64,000 bases of DNA from Runella sp. SP2 (GCF_003711225.1 NZ_CP031030.1:1426001-1490000); one strand, 5' to 3'. Shown: positions 52,436 to 62,388, counted from the stretch's first letter. Program-made: numbers and translations. The notes: generated from the letters alone by a model not told the origin.

Positions 52436-53464
52436 CTATTTGTCCAAGTTTTGTCGAATAGACGAAGCTCGAATGACCAAGTTGGTTTTTAATGTTTTGG
52501 TTACTGACTGTGTGTTTTCGTTGGGTTTTTTGATAAGTTTAATGAGCAGTTCTGCGGCCGAACGACCCATTTCAAACGCAGGTTGTGCCACCGAACTCAA
52601 CGGCGGGTTAAGCATAGCGGCCATGGGCAAATCAGAGAACCCAATTAAGGCAATGTCTTTGGGCATGGTCAGACCCGTTTCGGTAATGGCCGCGTGGCAT
52701 CCAATGGCAATGTTGTCGCTGGCGGCAAAGATCCCATCGGGCTTGATGGCGCTTTTGAGTAACTCCCGCGCTACTTCAATCGACTGCTGTGAGTCAAAAT
52801 GGGTGGACCACACATATTCTTCATGATACGGCAACCCGTGGTCGAGCAAGGCAGTTTTGTACCCTTGAAGACGCCTTTTGCTGATTAACAAATGTGGTGG
52901 CCCTGAGATGTGAACAATTCGCTGACACCCTTGGTCTATCAGGTGTTTGGTGGCATTATAGGCTCCTTCATAGTCATCGACGGCGACTTTATGGGTGTCT
53001 ATTTCTTCGTAAATGCGGTCAAAAAATACAATCGGGAAGCCTTTATCGTGCAAGTTTTTGAAGTGCGAGAAATCAGTGGTATTGGTCGCAACGGCGACTA
53101 GAAAGCCGTCTTTTCGCCGATTGTAAATGTGTTTTACGTTTAATACTTCGCGTTCGTAGTCGTCGTGGCTTTGGTAAATCACGACATGGTATCCTTCGGC
53201 AAAAGCGACGTCTTCGATTCCTGCAATCACAATCGCAAAAAACGGATTAGAAATATCAGGCACAATCACCCCGATGTCGTTACTGTGGCTGTTTAATAAG
53301 CTTAGGGCAACGGGGTCGGGGGTATAGTCTAGCTGTTCGGCAAGTTCAAGAACCTTGCGTTTGGTTTCGATACCAATTTCGTGACTATCTCGCAGTGCCC
53401 TCGATACGGTCGAGGTCGAGAGGTTCAGTTGTTTGGCAATGTCTTTTATCGTGACTTTTCTCAT
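52436..53464 (-). CDS. LacI-family transcriptional regulator
   Basis: 342-residue repressor. HTH at the N-terminus (TIKDIAKQLNLSTSTVSRALRDSHEIG, first half given by TIKDIAKQLNLSTSTV) with the hinge helix near residues 50-58 (PVALSLLNSH), then a periplasmic-binding-protein-like sensor domain (IGVIVPDISNPFFAIVIAGI, FFDRIYEEIDTHKVAVDDY, IVHISGPPHL, DGIFAASDNIAIGCH, IALIGFSDLPMA). Divergent from the DUF1080/GH3/mannonate dehydratase genes 278 nt away, which it probably controls; the effector is likely a sugar or uronate derived from their substrate. Confidence 0.92.
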   Translation of the reverse strand: MRKVTIKDIAKQLNLSTSTVSRALRDSHEIGIETKRKVLELAEQLDYTPDPVALSLLNSHSNDIGVIVPDISNPFFAIVIAGIEDVAFAEGYHVVIYQSHDDYEREVLNVKHIYNRRKDGFLVAVATNTTDFSHFKNLHDKGFPIVFFDRIYEEIDTHKVAVDDYEGAYNATKHLIDQGCQRIVHISGPPHLLISKRRLQGYKTALLDHGLPYHEEYVWSTHFDSQQSIEVARELLKSAIKPDGIFAASDNIAIGCHAAITETGLTMPKDIALIGFSDLPMAAMLNPPLSSVAQPAFEMGRSAAELLIKLIKKPNENTQSVTKTLKTNLVIRASSIRQNLDK

Positions 53465-53593
53465 GGGAGTGCAAACCTAAAAAAGTCCTATTTAATTCTC
53501 AAAGTATGGTCTTTAAATAAGAAACATAAATATAACAGTAGGCGCTTATTTTCCAATTTTATATTGAAGAAAGCTGGGTAGTGCAACCGTTCC

Positions 53594-53607
53594 CGAAAAC
53601 GTTTGCG
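53594..53607. promoter_or_regulatory. Candidate LacI-type operator
   Basis: CGAAAACGTTTGCG contains the AAACGTTT palindrome with a near-symmetric flank (GAAAACGTTTGC), the usual look of a LacI/GalR-family site with a central CG. It lies in the divergent gap 130 nt upstream of the regulator start and 136 nt upstream of the DUF1080 start. A partial half-site GCAACCGTTCCC precedes it. Confidence 0.5.
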
Positions 53608-53742
53608 TAAATAAATGAATCTTACTTCTTTCATAAGCGGGCATTAAATTCTAACATCATGGAAGAAAAATGCCCTGTCGCTCTTATTTAAGAGATACAA
53701 AATCTAAATATAATACCATTTTATTTACTAAAAATTGTACGA

Positions 53743-55098
53743 ATGAAAAAGCAACTAGCTATTCTTTTCACCTTACTTTGGGTATCGGGTTCTGTCTTTG
53801 CCCAAAAAGAAAAATGGACACCTTTATTTGATGGAAAATCATTCAAAGGTTGGAAGCAACTCAACGGCCAAGCAAAATATACCATTGAAAATGGTGAAAT
53901 TGTGGGAACAACCGTTGCCAATACCCCCAACTCTTTCATGGCTACCGAAAAAGAATACGGTGATTTTATTTTAGAATTAGACCTTAAAGTCGATAATTCA
54001 ATGAACTCAGGTATTCAGATTCGTAGTTTGTCAAAGCCTGATTACCAAAATGGCCGTGTTCACGGTTACCAAATCGAAATCGACCCGTCAGACCGCGCTT
54101 GGTCGGGTGGGGTGTATGACGAAGCACGCCGTGGTTGGTTGTATAACCTAAATTTTAACCCAGAAGGTAAAAAAGCCTTCCGCCGCGACCAGTGGAATCA
54201 TTACCGCATTGAGGCCATCGGAAGCGTGATTCGTACGTGGATAAATGGTATTCCAACGGCACATTTGATTGATGACATGACACCCCAGGGCTTTATTGCG
54301 CTTCAGGTACATGCCATCGGAAAAGACCAAAAAGAAGGAACGCAGATTCGTTGGAAAAACATTAAAATTCAGACAGAAAACCTCAAAGCAAGCCCCGTTG
54401 ACAATTGCCCCGTTGAAAACTGGACGATTAATAGCTTGTCGGAGCAGGAAAAATCGCAAGGTTTTAAGTTGTTGTTTAATGGCAAGGACTTTACAGGTTG
54501 GAGAGCTGTACACAGCGACAAAATGTCGGGTAAGCACTGGAATGTGGTGGATGGCACGATGAACGTAAGCCCTTCGGATGGGTCTGAAACGGGCAATGAC
54601 ATCGTTACGACTGACCAATACGGCGCGTTTGAAATGAAGTTTGAGTTTAAACTGACCGAAGGGGCTAACTCAGGCGTGAAGTATTTTGTAAATGAAGCCT
54701 TTGATTCGGGAGGTAAGTCGGGTATTGGCTTGGAGTTTCAAGTGTTGGACGATGAAAAACACCCCGATGCTAAAATGGGCGCTGCTGGAAACCGTACCTT
54801 GGCGAGTCTCTACGACTTGATTCCATCGTACAAATTGGACAAACGCTTCCAGAAAAAAATTGGTGAGTGGAACCAAGGCCGCATTGTGGTGTATCCAAAT
54901 AACATCGTTCAACACTGGCTCAATGGCTTCAAAGTGATTGAATACGAGCGAAAAAGCAATATTTACGATGCACTTGTTGCACGTTCAAAATACTCGAAAT
55001 ATAAGGAGTTTGGCGCAGGTGATAAAGGCCATATTCTTCTTCAGGATCATGGCGATAACGTGTCGTTCCGTAACTTGAAAATCCGCGAATTGAAGTAA
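53743..55098 (+). CDS. Secreted protein with two DUF1080 (LamG-like) domains
   Basis: 451 residues, signal peptide ~1-21. Two tandem DUF1080 domains: ~22-212 (WTPLFDGKSFKGWKQLNG, SMNSGIQIRS) and ~240-450 (KLLFNGKDFTGWRAVHS, GANSGVKYFVNEAF, ILLQDHGDNVSFRNLKI). The fold is a concanavalin-like jelly roll; members have been linked to 3-keto-glycoside hydrolysis and to glycan binding in sugar-degradation clusters. First gene after the LacI-controlled gap, followed by GH3 and mannonate dehydratase genes, supporting a role in breakdown of a glycoside. The catalytic residues are not defined here. Confidence 0.82.
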   Translation: MKKQLAILFTLLWVSGSVFAQKEKWTPLFDGKSFKGWKQLNGQAKYTIENGEIVGTTVANTPNSFMATEKEYGDFILELDLKVDNSMNSGIQIRSLSKPDYQNGRVHGYQIEIDPSDRAWSGGVYDEARRGWLYNLNFNPEGKKAFRRDQWNHYRIEAIGSVIRTWINGIPTAHLIDDMTPQGFIALQVHAIGKDQKEGTQIRWKNIKIQTENLKASPVDNCPVENWTINSLSEQEKSQGFKLLFNGKDFTGWRAVHSDKMSGKHWNVVDGTMNVSPSDGSETGNDIVTTDQYGAFEMKFEFKLTEGANSGVKYFVNEAFDSGGKSGIGLEFQVLDDEKHPDAKMGAAGNRTLASLYDLIPSYKLDKRFQKKIGEWNQGRIVVYPNNIVQHWLNGFKVIEYERKSNIYDALVARSKYSKYKEFGAGDKGHILLQDHGDNVSFRNLKIRELK

Positions 55099-55102
55099 TA
55101 CT

Positions 55103-55189
55103 TTTACCACATAGGACACACTAGGTAAGAAGCACATCAGAAAACATAGAAAACCTATGTGTAAATACTAATGTGAACTATGTGGTAAA
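55103..55189. repeat. Nested cruciform-forming element
   Basis: TTTACCACATAG (55103-55114) and CTATGTGGTAAA (55178-55189) are perfect 12-bp inverted repeats; inside them ACATAG (55144-55149) and CTATGT (55155-55160) make a second hairpin. The whole element fills the gap between the DUF1080 and GH3 genes and may modulate read-through to the glucosidase. Confidence 0.7.
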
Positions 55190-55212
55190 CCATAACTAAC
55201 CAAACCTTCCCG

Positions 55213-57222
55213 ATGAAAAAATTACTGTTATTCTTATCCATCGTAGGCGTAGCCAACGCCCAAAAACAACCTCAGCTAAGTCACCGTTCGGTCAAGGTAT
55301 TAAAAGTGAACGGTTTAGAGTTTAAAGACTTAAACAAAAACGGTAAGCTTGACAAATACGAAGACTGGCGTTTGTCTGCCGAAGAACGGGCAAAAGATGT
55401 TTTGTCGCAAATGACGTTGGAAGAAAAAGTGGGCTTTATGCTCATCAGCACGACGCGGATGGCTGGCGACATGGCACTGGTTTCTGTAGGAGGAGCAAGG
55501 GCCGAAATCACAAGTGGCTTCAACGAAGAAGATTTGGTACAAGCCAATAACATGTTCACACGCAAGCCCTTGGCCGTGCCGATGCTTTCTGCTTCGGGGA
55601 CCACGAAGGGAGTAACGCAGCGACATCTTCGCCATTTTATTTTACGGGCTAATACCAACGTGAAAAACATGGCCGAATGGTCGAACAACCTGCAAGCGTT
55701 GTGTGAAAATACGCGGCTCGGTATCCCTGCGGTGGTGGCTTCCAACCCGCGCAACCACGTTACTTCAGATGCAGCGGTAGGGCTGAGCGTTGGCACAACT
55801 GCTTTTTCTAAGTGGCCAGGTGAATTGGGGTTGGCTGCCATGCGGGACTTAAAACTTACCCGTGAGTTTGCCCAAATTGCCGCCCAAGAGTGGGCCGCCG
55901 TTGGCTTGCGCAAAGGCTATATGTACATGGCCGATTTGGCAACCGAGCCACGTTGGAACCGTACGGAAGGAACGTTTGGAGAAGATGCGGACCTTTCTGC
56001 GGCGATGATTCGCGAAATTGTGCTGGGCTTTCAAGGAACAAAACTCGGCAATACTTCCGTAGCGATGACGACCAAGCACTTTCCAGGAGGGGGCCCGCAA
56101 GAAGGTGGACAAGATTCTCATTTCGATTGGGGAAAGTTTGCCCACTACCCAGGAGGGATGTTTGATTATCATTTAAAACCATTCAAAGCGGCTATTGAGG
56201 CAGGAACCTCGTCGATTATGCCCTACTACTCAGCTCCGAAAGGGAAAGAGTTTGAAGAGGTTGGTTTTTCGTATAATAAAGCTATTATCGACGACTTATT
56301 ACGCAAAAAATTGGGTTTTAAAGGAATTATCAACTCTGATACAGGGCCTATCGACATGATGCCGTGGGGAGTGGAGTCGTTGACCCTTGAGCAACGTTAT
56401 CAAAAGGCATTAAATGCGGGCGTAGATATTTTTTCGGGAACGGCTGACCCGACAGTGTTACTCGAAACCGTTAAAAAAGGATTGGTCACCGAAAGCCGTA
56501 TTAACGAGTCGGTGGGGCGACTCCTAAAAGAAAAATTTGAATTAGGTCTCTTTGAAAATCCCTACGTGGATGTAGAAAAAGCAGAGAAAATAGTTGGGAA
56601 GGCCGAATTTCAGCAAAAAGCGGATATAGCTCACCGTAAGTCCATTGTGTTGTTGCGAAACAACGAAGCACTATTGCCAGTCACTAAAAAAACAAAGGTT
56701 TATTTTGAAGTGTATAGAGAGGCTGGTGGTCGAGGGGCTCAAGGAGCAGAATCGCCGATTAAGGTGATTAAGCCCACAGCTCAGTACCCTCAATTTGAGT
56801 TTGTTTCGACCAAAGAAGAAGCCGACATGGTTTTGCTTTGGTTGTTTCCCACGACGGGAGGGTTGTTTAGTTCCAGCGGTAAACCTATTGAATTAAGCTT
56901 ATCTAAAAATAAAATTGATGTAGCACACGTCAATGAGTTGCTCAAAAGCAAACCCACTGTGGTGGTTGTCAATTATACCAATCCGTGGGTAATTGAGGAA
57001 ATTGAGGGAAATACTAAAACACTTTTAGCTACTTTTGGCACAACTCCTGAGGCTTTGTTGGATATTGTAGCGGGGAAATTTAACCCAACGGGCAAGATGC
57101 CATTTGCGATTCCTGTCTCAGAAAAAGCGGTAGCGGAGAACAAATCTGACGTTCCTGGCAGTAAGGAAAACGCAGGCTACGCTTTGTTTAACTTTGGAGC
57201 TGGATTAAATTATAAGAAATAA
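55213..57222 (+). CDS. Glycoside hydrolase family 3 beta-glycosidase
   Basis: 669-residue secreted enzyme (signal peptide ~1-16). A Ca-loop-like segment [14 protein letters not shown] opens the mature protein. The GH3 barrel has [39 protein letters not shown], the substrate-binding [12 protein letters not shown], and the nucleophile segment [14 protein letters not shown] with D376. The second alpha/beta domain ([17 protein letters not shown] to the C-terminus) completes the active site, but the usual fibronectin-III tail is absent. Releases terminal beta-linked sugars. Part of the LacI-linked cluster; mannonate dehydratase follows by 16 nt. Confidence 0.9.
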   Translation: MKKLLLFLSIVGVANAQKQPQLSHRSVKVLKVNGLEFKDLNKNGKLDKYEDWRLSAEERAKDVLSQMTLEEKVGFMLISTTRMAGDMALVSVGGARAEITSGFNEEDLVQANNMFTRKPLAVPMLSASGTTKGVTQRHLRHFILRANTNVKNMAEWSNNLQALCENTRLGIPAVVASNPRNHVTSDAAVGLSVGTTAFSKWPGELGLAAMRDLKLTREFAQIAAQEWAAVGLRKGYMYMADLATEPRWNRTEGTFGEDADLSAAMIREIVLGFQGTKLGNTSVAMTTKHFPGGGPQEGGQDSHFDWGKFAHYPGGMFDYHLKPFKAAIEAGTSSIMPYYSAPKGKEFEEVGFSYNKAIIDDLLRKKLGFKGIINSDTGPIDMMPWGVESLTLEQRYQKALNAGVDIFSGTADPTVLLETVKKGLVTESRINESVGRLLKEKFELGLFENPYVDVEKAEKIVGKAEFQQKADIAHRKSIVLLRNNEALLPVTKKTKVYFEVYREAGGRGAQGAESPIKVIKPTAQYPQFEFVSTKEEADMVLLWLFPTTGGLFSSSGKPIELSLSKNKIDVAHVNELLKSKPTVVVVNYTNPWVIEEIEGNTKTLLATFGTTPEALLDIVAGKFNPTGKMPFAIPVSEKAVAENKSDVPGSKENAGYALFNFGAGLNYKK

Positions 57223-57238
57223 ATCGTACTCATTATTT

Positions 57239-58426
57239 ATGGCATTAGAACAAACATGGCGCTGGTACGGCCCCAACGACCCCGTGAGTCTTTGGGATGT
57301 ACGCCAAGCAGGCGCAACGGGTGTAGTATCGGCTTTGCACCACATTCCGAATGGCCAAGTGTGGACCATCGCAGAAATCGAAAAACGTAAAGCAGAAATT
57401 GAGGCCGTGGGTCTTACGTGGTCAGTGGTAGAAAGTGTACCCGTTCACGAAGACATCAAAAAAGCAACGGGGAACTACAAACAATACATCGAAAACTACA
57501 AAGAAAGCTTGTCTAATTTGGCGGCTTGCGGGATAGATACCGTTTGTTATAATTTTATGCCCGTCTTGGACTGGACACGCACTGACTTGGATTATCGTTT
57601 ACCCGACGGCTCAACAGCTTTGCGGTTTGATATGACGGAATTTTGTGCGTTTGAAACCTATATTTTGAAACGCCCCAATGCCGAAAAAAGCTATTCGGAA
57701 GCCCAATTACAGAAAGCAAAAAGCTGGATTGATAATGCTTCAGAAGCATCGGTTCAAAAACTAATCCGAAACATCATTGCAGGTTTGCCAGGAAGTGAAG
57801 AAAGTTTTACGGTAGAGGAGTTTGCAGAAGTGTTGAAATCGTACGACAACGTGGACGATACGGCACTTCGTACTAATTTATACAACTTTTTGAAAGAAAT
57901 TACTCCCGTAGCTGAGAACGCAGGCGTATTGTTGGCCATTCACCCCGACGACCCCCCGTATCCGATTTTGGGACTTCCGCGCGTGGTAAGTACCGAAACC
58001 GATGCTCAGCAACTGTTGAAAGCGTACGAAAGCAAGCATAACGGTCTTTGTTTTTGCACGGGAAGCTATGGCGTACGGGCCGACAACGACCTCGTAGGCA
58101 TGGTCGAACGCATGGGAAATCGCATCAATTTTGTGCATTTGCGGGCTACAACGCGCGATGCCGAAGGTAATTTTTATGAGGCGGATCACCTAACAGGTGA
58201 CGTGGATATGTACGGTGTAATGAAGGCTCTGGTGACCGAACAACGACGTCGTATTGCCGAAAACCGTCCCGATTACCGTTTGCCTTTCCGTCCTGACCAC
58301 GGACACCGAATGTTGGACGATTTGAACCCCAATAAAAAAACAAACCCAGGCTACACGGCTATCGGTCGCCTCCGTGGGCTGGCAGAGCTTCGTGGGTTGG
58401 AATTGGGGATTGAAAGAAGTTTATAG
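57239..58426 (+). CDS. uxuA: Mannonate dehydratase
   Basis: 395-residue TIM-barrel enzyme that dehydrates D-mannonate to 2-keto-3-deoxygluconate in hexuronate breakdown. The N-terminus [35 protein letters not shown] and the segments [46 protein letters not shown] and [13 protein letters not shown] carry the metal-binding Cys/His/Asp residues of UxuA, and the length is normal for the family. Cytoplasmic. Placed after the secreted GH3 enzyme, it suggests that the sugar released contains glucuronate. A short terminator-like hairpin follows at 58439-58456. Confidence 0.94.
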   Translation: MALEQTWRWYGPNDPVSLWDVRQAGATGVVSALHHIPNGQVWTIAEIEKRKAEIEAVGLTWSVVESVPVHEDIKKATGNYKQYIENYKESLSNLAACGIDTVCYNFMPVLDWTRTDLDYRLPDGSTALRFDMTEFCAFETYILKRPNAEKSYSEAQLQKAKSWIDNASEASVQKLIRNIIAGLPGSEESFTVEEFAEVLKSYDNVDDTALRTNLYNFLKEITPVAENAGVLLAIHPDDPPYPILGLPRVVSTETDAQQLLKAYESKHNGLCFCTGSYGVRADNDLVGMVERMGNRINFVHLRATTRDAEGNFYEADHLTGDVDMYGVMKALVTEQRRRIAENRPDYRLPFRPDHGHRMLDDLNPNKKTNPGYTAIGRLRGLAELRGLELGIERSL

Positions 58427-58438
58427 ATATAGAATCTC

Positions 58439-58456
58439 AAACCTTGGAAAGGTTTT
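58439..58456 (+). terminator. Short terminator-like hairpin after mannonate dehydratase
   Basis: AAACCTT (58439-58445) pairs with AAGGTTT (58449-58455) over a 3-nt loop, followed by a weak T-run (TTTTAT). It lies between uxuA and the TTG start of the AraC gene, so it may partly separate the two. Confidence 0.45.
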
Positions 58457-58474
58457 ATTGAAGCGATACTCATT

Positions 58475-59383
58475 TTGAAAACCGATGCAGTTCCTATTCT
58501 AAACCCCTTTGAAATGGGGCAGCTCCATTTTGAAGAAGATTTGGCGTGGCAGTCGTTGTTTGCGCCAACGCATCACTATTTTCACATCAATCGACTTGAA
58601 GACTACAAAGACATGATGCGGTTTCCTTTGCCGCCGCATCGAAAAGTAGTGTATGATTTTGTGTTTTTGACCCAAGGTGAAAGTGTACGGAGCAAGGGAC
58701 TCGATAGCTTCTCGTTTTCGGCCAATACTTTTTTCTTTTTACCCGCTTACCAAATCACCAGTCATAAGTCGATGAGTGCTGACGCACGAGGGTTCTATTG
58801 CCACTTCGACCTTGATTTATTGACCAAAAATATCCACCACAAAGAGATTTTGCAGGATTTCTCTTTTCTTCAATTTATTGGGAATCCGTTGGTGTCGGTT
58901 GATGAAACAACCAGAGAAACCATCCTTTTTTTGCTCCAACGCCTCGAAAAAGAGTACCAAAAGCCCGAAAAACCTGATTTTCGACTTGCACAATTGTATT
59001 TGTTGGCGTTGATGACCGAAATTAAACCGTTTGTCGTGGCTGATAAAAGGGTGAAAATCAACGCTGCGTCGCAAATAACCGAGCGTTATAAAAGTGCGCT
59101 GGAGCAATTTATTTACCAAAAGCAAAAAATCACAGATTTTGCCGAAATCTTAGCCGTGACGCCCAATCACCTCAATAAATGTGTCAAGGCAACGACGGGC
59201 AAATCAGCCCATGAACTGTTGGACGATATGCTTTTATTGGAGGCCAAAGTGCTTCTAAAACAAACAACGCTGCCCATTGCTGACGTGGCGCTTCGTATAG
59301 GCAAAAGCGAACTCAGTGATTTTGGACGATTTTTTAAGCAGAAAACGGGCTTTACTCCCAGTGAATACCGTAAAATGGATTGA
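58475..59383 (+). CDS. AraC-family transcriptional regulator
   Basis: 302-residue regulator. The N-terminal ~190 residues are a cupin-like sensor (VVYDFVFLTQGESVRSKGLDSFSF, NTFFFLPAYQITSH, GFYCHFDLDLL). The C-terminal AraC double HTH runs from ~210: ITDFAEILAVTPNHLNKCVKATTGKSA, then LPIADVALRIGKSELSDFGRFFKQKTGFTPSEYRK. The start is TTG at 58475, the only codon that keeps the beginning of the sensor domain. Lies between the uronate genes and the double-esterase gene and probably controls one of them, likely in response to a sugar. Confidence 0.9.
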   Translation: MKTDAVPILNPFEMGQLHFEEDLAWQSLFAPTHHYFHINRLEDYKDMMRFPLPPHRKVVYDFVFLTQGESVRSKGLDSFSFSANTFFFLPAYQITSHKSMSADARGFYCHFDLDLLTKNIHHKEILQDFSFLQFIGNPLVSVDETTRETILFLLQRLEKEYQKPEKPDFRLAQLYLLALMTEIKPFVVADKRVKINAASQITERYKSALEQFIYQKQKITDFAEILAVTPNHLNKCVKATTGKSAHELLDDMLLLEAKVLLKQTTLPIADVALRIGKSELSDFGRFFKQKTGFTPSEYRKMD

Positions 59384-59472
59384 TTTAGCCAATAATTCTT
59401 CGTTTTTTGACTATCAATTTTCAATTATTTGTATAAGCTTTGTACAAAAAAAACGTGTTAAATTGATACAAA

Positions 59473-61035
59473 ATGAAAAAAGCGTTCATAATCGTTGCGG
59501 CTTTACTTTTGGGAGTAAGCCTCGAAAACCAAGCGCAACAAGTCATCCCTTTGTACGAAGGAAAAGCTCCAGGTTCCGAAAACTGGACGTGGTCGGAGCA
59601 AGAATATTCCAACAACGCCTTCAAAACTCGCGTGATTTATAACGTCGTACAACCTACCTTAACGGTCTATTTACCCAAGCCTGAATTAGCAACAGGAACG
59701 GCTGTCATTGTAGCACCAGGGGGAGCATTTCATATTTTATCCATTGATAACGAAGGCATTGATGTAGCAAAATGGCTAAATTCTAAGGGTATTGCTGCGT
59801 TTGTGTTGAAATACCGTTTGGTACGAAGCCTGACTGATAATCCTGTGGCGGAGTTAATGCCCAAAATGCAGGATTTTAAGAAACTCGATGAAATCAATGC
59901 TCCCGTGGTAGAGATGGCTGTGGCCGACGGAAAAAAAGCGATTGAGTATGTACGGAGTCATGCCAAAGAGCTTGATATTTTGCCCAACCAAATCGGAATC
60001 ATGGGTTTTTCGGCAGGAGGAGCTTTAACGTTAGGGGTAGGACTAAGTTATTCGGCAGCCAATCGCCCCGATTTTATTGCTCCCATTTACCCCAAAACCG
60101 ATATTTTTGGCCCGCTTAAAGTCCCAGCCGATGCACCGCCTGCGTGGATTTGTGCCGCTTCCGACGACCAATTGGGCTTTGCTCCGCACGCAACGGCATT
60201 GTACGATGCTTGGATTGGCGCGAAAAAAATTGCAGAATTACACATGTATCAAAAAGGAGGACACGGTTTTGGCATGAATAAACAAAAAATACCGACCGAT
60301 ACGTGGTACGAACGTTTTGGAGAATGGATGAAATTGCAGGGTTTATTAAAAAAACTACGCCCGTCTGCATTGGAATTGAAATATTCGGAAGCGCAAATTG
60401 CGAATTTTGAACGCAACGATTGGGCTAATTTCAGTCGCTACAGTGAGGCCAATAAAAAGCTGCCCGCTCCCAAAGAGGGTGAAAATCGCATCGTATTTTT
60501 GGGAAATTCCATTACTGAAGGCTGGGTTAGAGCTCAACCCGATTTTTTCGCCAACGGAAATTACATCGGTCGTGGTATTAGCGGACAAACTTCGCCCCAA
60601 GCTTTGCTGCGTTTTCGCCCTGATGTGGTGGACTTGAAGCCTAAAGTGGTGGTTATCAATATTGGCATCAATGATATTGCCGAAAACACAGGGCCATATA
60701 ACCCCGATTTTACGTTAGGGAACATTGCGTCGATGGTTGAAATTGCCAAAGCCAACGGCATCAAAGTTGTTTTGGCATCGGTACATCCTGCTTATGAGTT
60801 TCCTTGGCGAAAAGACATCAGCGATGTGCCCAACAAAATCATTCGCTTCAACGAACGTCTCAAGCAGTACGCTCAGTCACAAGGAGTTGTTTACCTCGAT
60901 TACCACAGTGCTATGAAAGATAGTCGTAACGGCATGGCGCCCGATATTGCCGAAGACGGCGTTCACCCAACGCTGAAAGGGTACCAAATAATGGCACCCC
61001 TGGCCGAAGCAGCAATTGCCAAAGCGCTGAAATAA
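59473..61035 (+). CDS. Secreted double esterase: alpha/beta hydrolase fused to SGNH hydrolase
   Basis: 520 residues, signal peptide ~1-22. Residues ~30-290 are an alpha/beta hydrolase like bacterial acetyl-xylan esterases (VIVAPGGAFHILSID with an oxyanion HGG-like loop, IGIMGFSAGGALTLG with S180, and MYQKGGHGFGM with the His). Residues ~310-520 are an SGNH/GDSL hydrolase: IVFLGNSITEGW with S346, YIGRGISGQTS (Gly block), INIGINDIAENTG (Asn block) and DGVHPTLKGY with D495 and H498. Both active sites look complete. It likely removes acetyl or other acyl groups from plant-type polysaccharides in the periplasm. Follows the AraC regulator gene by 89 nt. Confidence 0.9.
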   Translation: MKKAFIIVAALLLGVSLENQAQQVIPLYEGKAPGSENWTWSEQEYSNNAFKTRVIYNVVQPTLTVYLPKPELATGTAVIVAPGGAFHILSIDNEGIDVAKWLNSKGIAAFVLKYRLVRSLTDNPVAELMPKMQDFKKLDEINAPVVEMAVADGKKAIEYVRSHAKELDILPNQIGIMGFSAGGALTLGVGLSYSAANRPDFIAPIYPKTDIFGPLKVPADAPPAWICAASDDQLGFAPHATALYDAWIGAKKIAELHMYQKGGHGFGMNKQKIPTDTWYERFGEWMKLQGLLKKLRPSALELKYSEAQIANFERNDWANFSRYSEANKKLPAPKEGENRIVFLGNSITEGWVRAQPDFFANGNYIGRGISGQTSPQALLRFRPDVVDLKPKVVVINIGINDIAENTGPYNPDFTLGNIASMVEIAKANGIKVVLASVHPAYEFPWRKDISDVPNKIIRFNERLKQYAQSQGVVYLDYHSAMKDSRNGMAPDIAEDGVHPTLKGYQIMAPLAEAAIAKALK

Positions 61036-61398
61036 ATTAATGTGCAGGAGGTTTCTCAAAACCTCCTTAAATAAGCCTCTGCAGAGGCGTAACATTTGTA
61101 CCTAACGTGCAGGAGGTTTCTCAAAACCTCCTTTTTTGTGTAAAGGCATAAAAATTGATATAAAATTAGAAGTATTAGAAGATAAACGTGTAGGAGGTTT
61201 CTCAAAACCTCCTTTTTTTATGTAAAGGCATAAAAATTGATATAAAATTAGAAGTATTAGAAGATAAATTTTAAAAATGGATTGATTTTGTAGAATAGTT
61301 GCGTCTTTTAGATTAACCACTGTTGCGTAAAATGTTGAAACTTTGCATTGAAAAATTGAACTATTTTAAGCGATATTCAACTTTAAAAACATACGTTA
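61036..61398. repeat. Intergenic hairpin array with ~81-bp tandem duplication
   Basis: 363 nt without a gene. It holds three copies of the 22-nt hairpin with arms AGGAGGTTT / AAACCTCCT and a 4-nt loop: 61046-61067, 61111-61132 and 61192-61213. The last two are followed by T-runs, so they could terminate on the + strand. The sequence between them (61140-61186) is repeated at about 61222-61268, a ~81-bp tandem duplication. The remaining 61269-61398 is AT-rich and probably holds the promoter of the VOC gene. A 72-codon open frame on the - strand here is a by-product of the repeats. Confidence 0.8.
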
Positions 61399-62388
61399 GT
61401 GGCAAAGAATCCGCATTTCCTTTCGCAAATGGCCCACATAGAGGTGCTAACAACAGACCTTGAAAAGTCAGTCTATTTCTTCCGAGATGTCGTTGGCATG
61501 GACGAAACAGGGCGTGAAGAAAATTCAGTTTACCTCCGTGCTTGGGGTGATTATTTTCATCATACATTAAAACTCACCCAAAGTGATAAATCAGGACTGG
61601 GACACATCGGCTGGCGTGCTGATAGTGCCGAAGCCCTCGAAGAATGTGTAGCGCATTTGGAAAGTCTAGGTGCGGGCAGAGGCTGGGTCGAAGGAGATTT
61701 AGGCCACGGGAAAGCGTATCGTTTTCAGTCGCCCGATGGTCACATACACGAGGTATTTTGGGACGTAGTGTGGCTTCGCGAAACGGGCGAACGTGGTAGT
61801 GTCTATGCCGACCGTTATGCAAGCAATCGCTTGAAAGGAGCTAATCCCCGTCGCTTTGACCACGTAACCTACATGGTAGCCAAAGGGAAATACGCCGCAG
61901 AGAAAGCATTTTGGCAAACATTTGGACTCAAAAACCCTGACGAAATACGAATTGCGGACGAAATACCACCTGTCGGTGGATTGTGGACTATCGGAAACCT
62001 GTCGCATGATATTGCCGTCTTCACTGACCCTAACATTGGCGAAAATGAAGGCGTTTTGAATCACATTTGTTGGAATGTGGACAGCCGTGAAGAGGTACTT
62101 TTAGCGTTAGATTATTTCATCGAAAAAGGCTTCAAGAGTGTGATGGGAGCACCCACTCGCCACAAAGCTGACGAAGGCTTCTTTATTTACATCCAAGACC
62201 CAGGCAGCGGCGTTTTGTTTGAATACTATGCCTGCGCACGTCTTGTGTTTGCGCCTGACCATCAGGATGTTCATTACCTAAAAGATAACCCGAACGATGC
62301 GTGGGGAAGCGTGAATCCATTTGCCGAAATGGCCAAAGGGAAAAAACTCGGCCTTACCGACGGACAAGTTAAACCAGTGGACGTTTAG
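61399..62388 (+). CDS. VOC-family extradiol dioxygenase-like enzyme (catechol 2,3-dioxygenase type)
   Basis: 329-residue two-domain vicinal-oxygen-chelate protein, starting at GTG 61399. The first domain (MAHIEVLTTDLEKSVYFFRDVVGM, H13) is followed by the catalytic second domain with FDHVTYMVAKGK, LNHICWNVDSREEV and GVLFEYYA, carrying the 2-His-1-Glu metal set. Length and domain duplication fit type I extradiol dioxygenases, which cleave catechol-like rings. It is cotranscribed, across a palindromic repeat, with an alpha/beta hydrolase and a HisD-like dehydrogenase. The substrate is not visible and could be a non-catechol. Confidence 0.85.
   Translation: MAKNPHFLSQMAHIEVLTTDLEKSVYFFRDVVGMDETGREENSVYLRAWGDYFHHTLKLTQSDKSGLGHIGWRADSAEALEECVAHLESLGAGRGWVEGDLGHGKAYRFQSPDGHIHEVFWDVVWLRETGERGSVYADRYASNRLKGANPRRFDHVTYMVAKGKYAAEKAFWQTFGLKNPDEIRIADEIPPVGGLWTIGNLSHDIAVFTDPNIGENEGVLNHICWNVDSREEVLLALDYFIEKGFKSVMGAPTRHKADEGFFIYIQDPGSGVLFEYYACARLVFAPDHQDVHYLKDNPNDAWGSVNPFAEMAKGKKLGLTDGQVKPVDV

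Noticed and set aside
61102-61320. - strand open frame encoding a duplicated KKGGFEKPP peptide
   Set aside because: The peptide repeat is only the translation of the tandem hairpin repeats; no ribosome site or homologue-like feature.
61036-61398. CRISPR-like array
   Set aside because: Only three repeats, each a self-complementary terminator-like hairpin, spacers are partly identical, and no cas genes are present.
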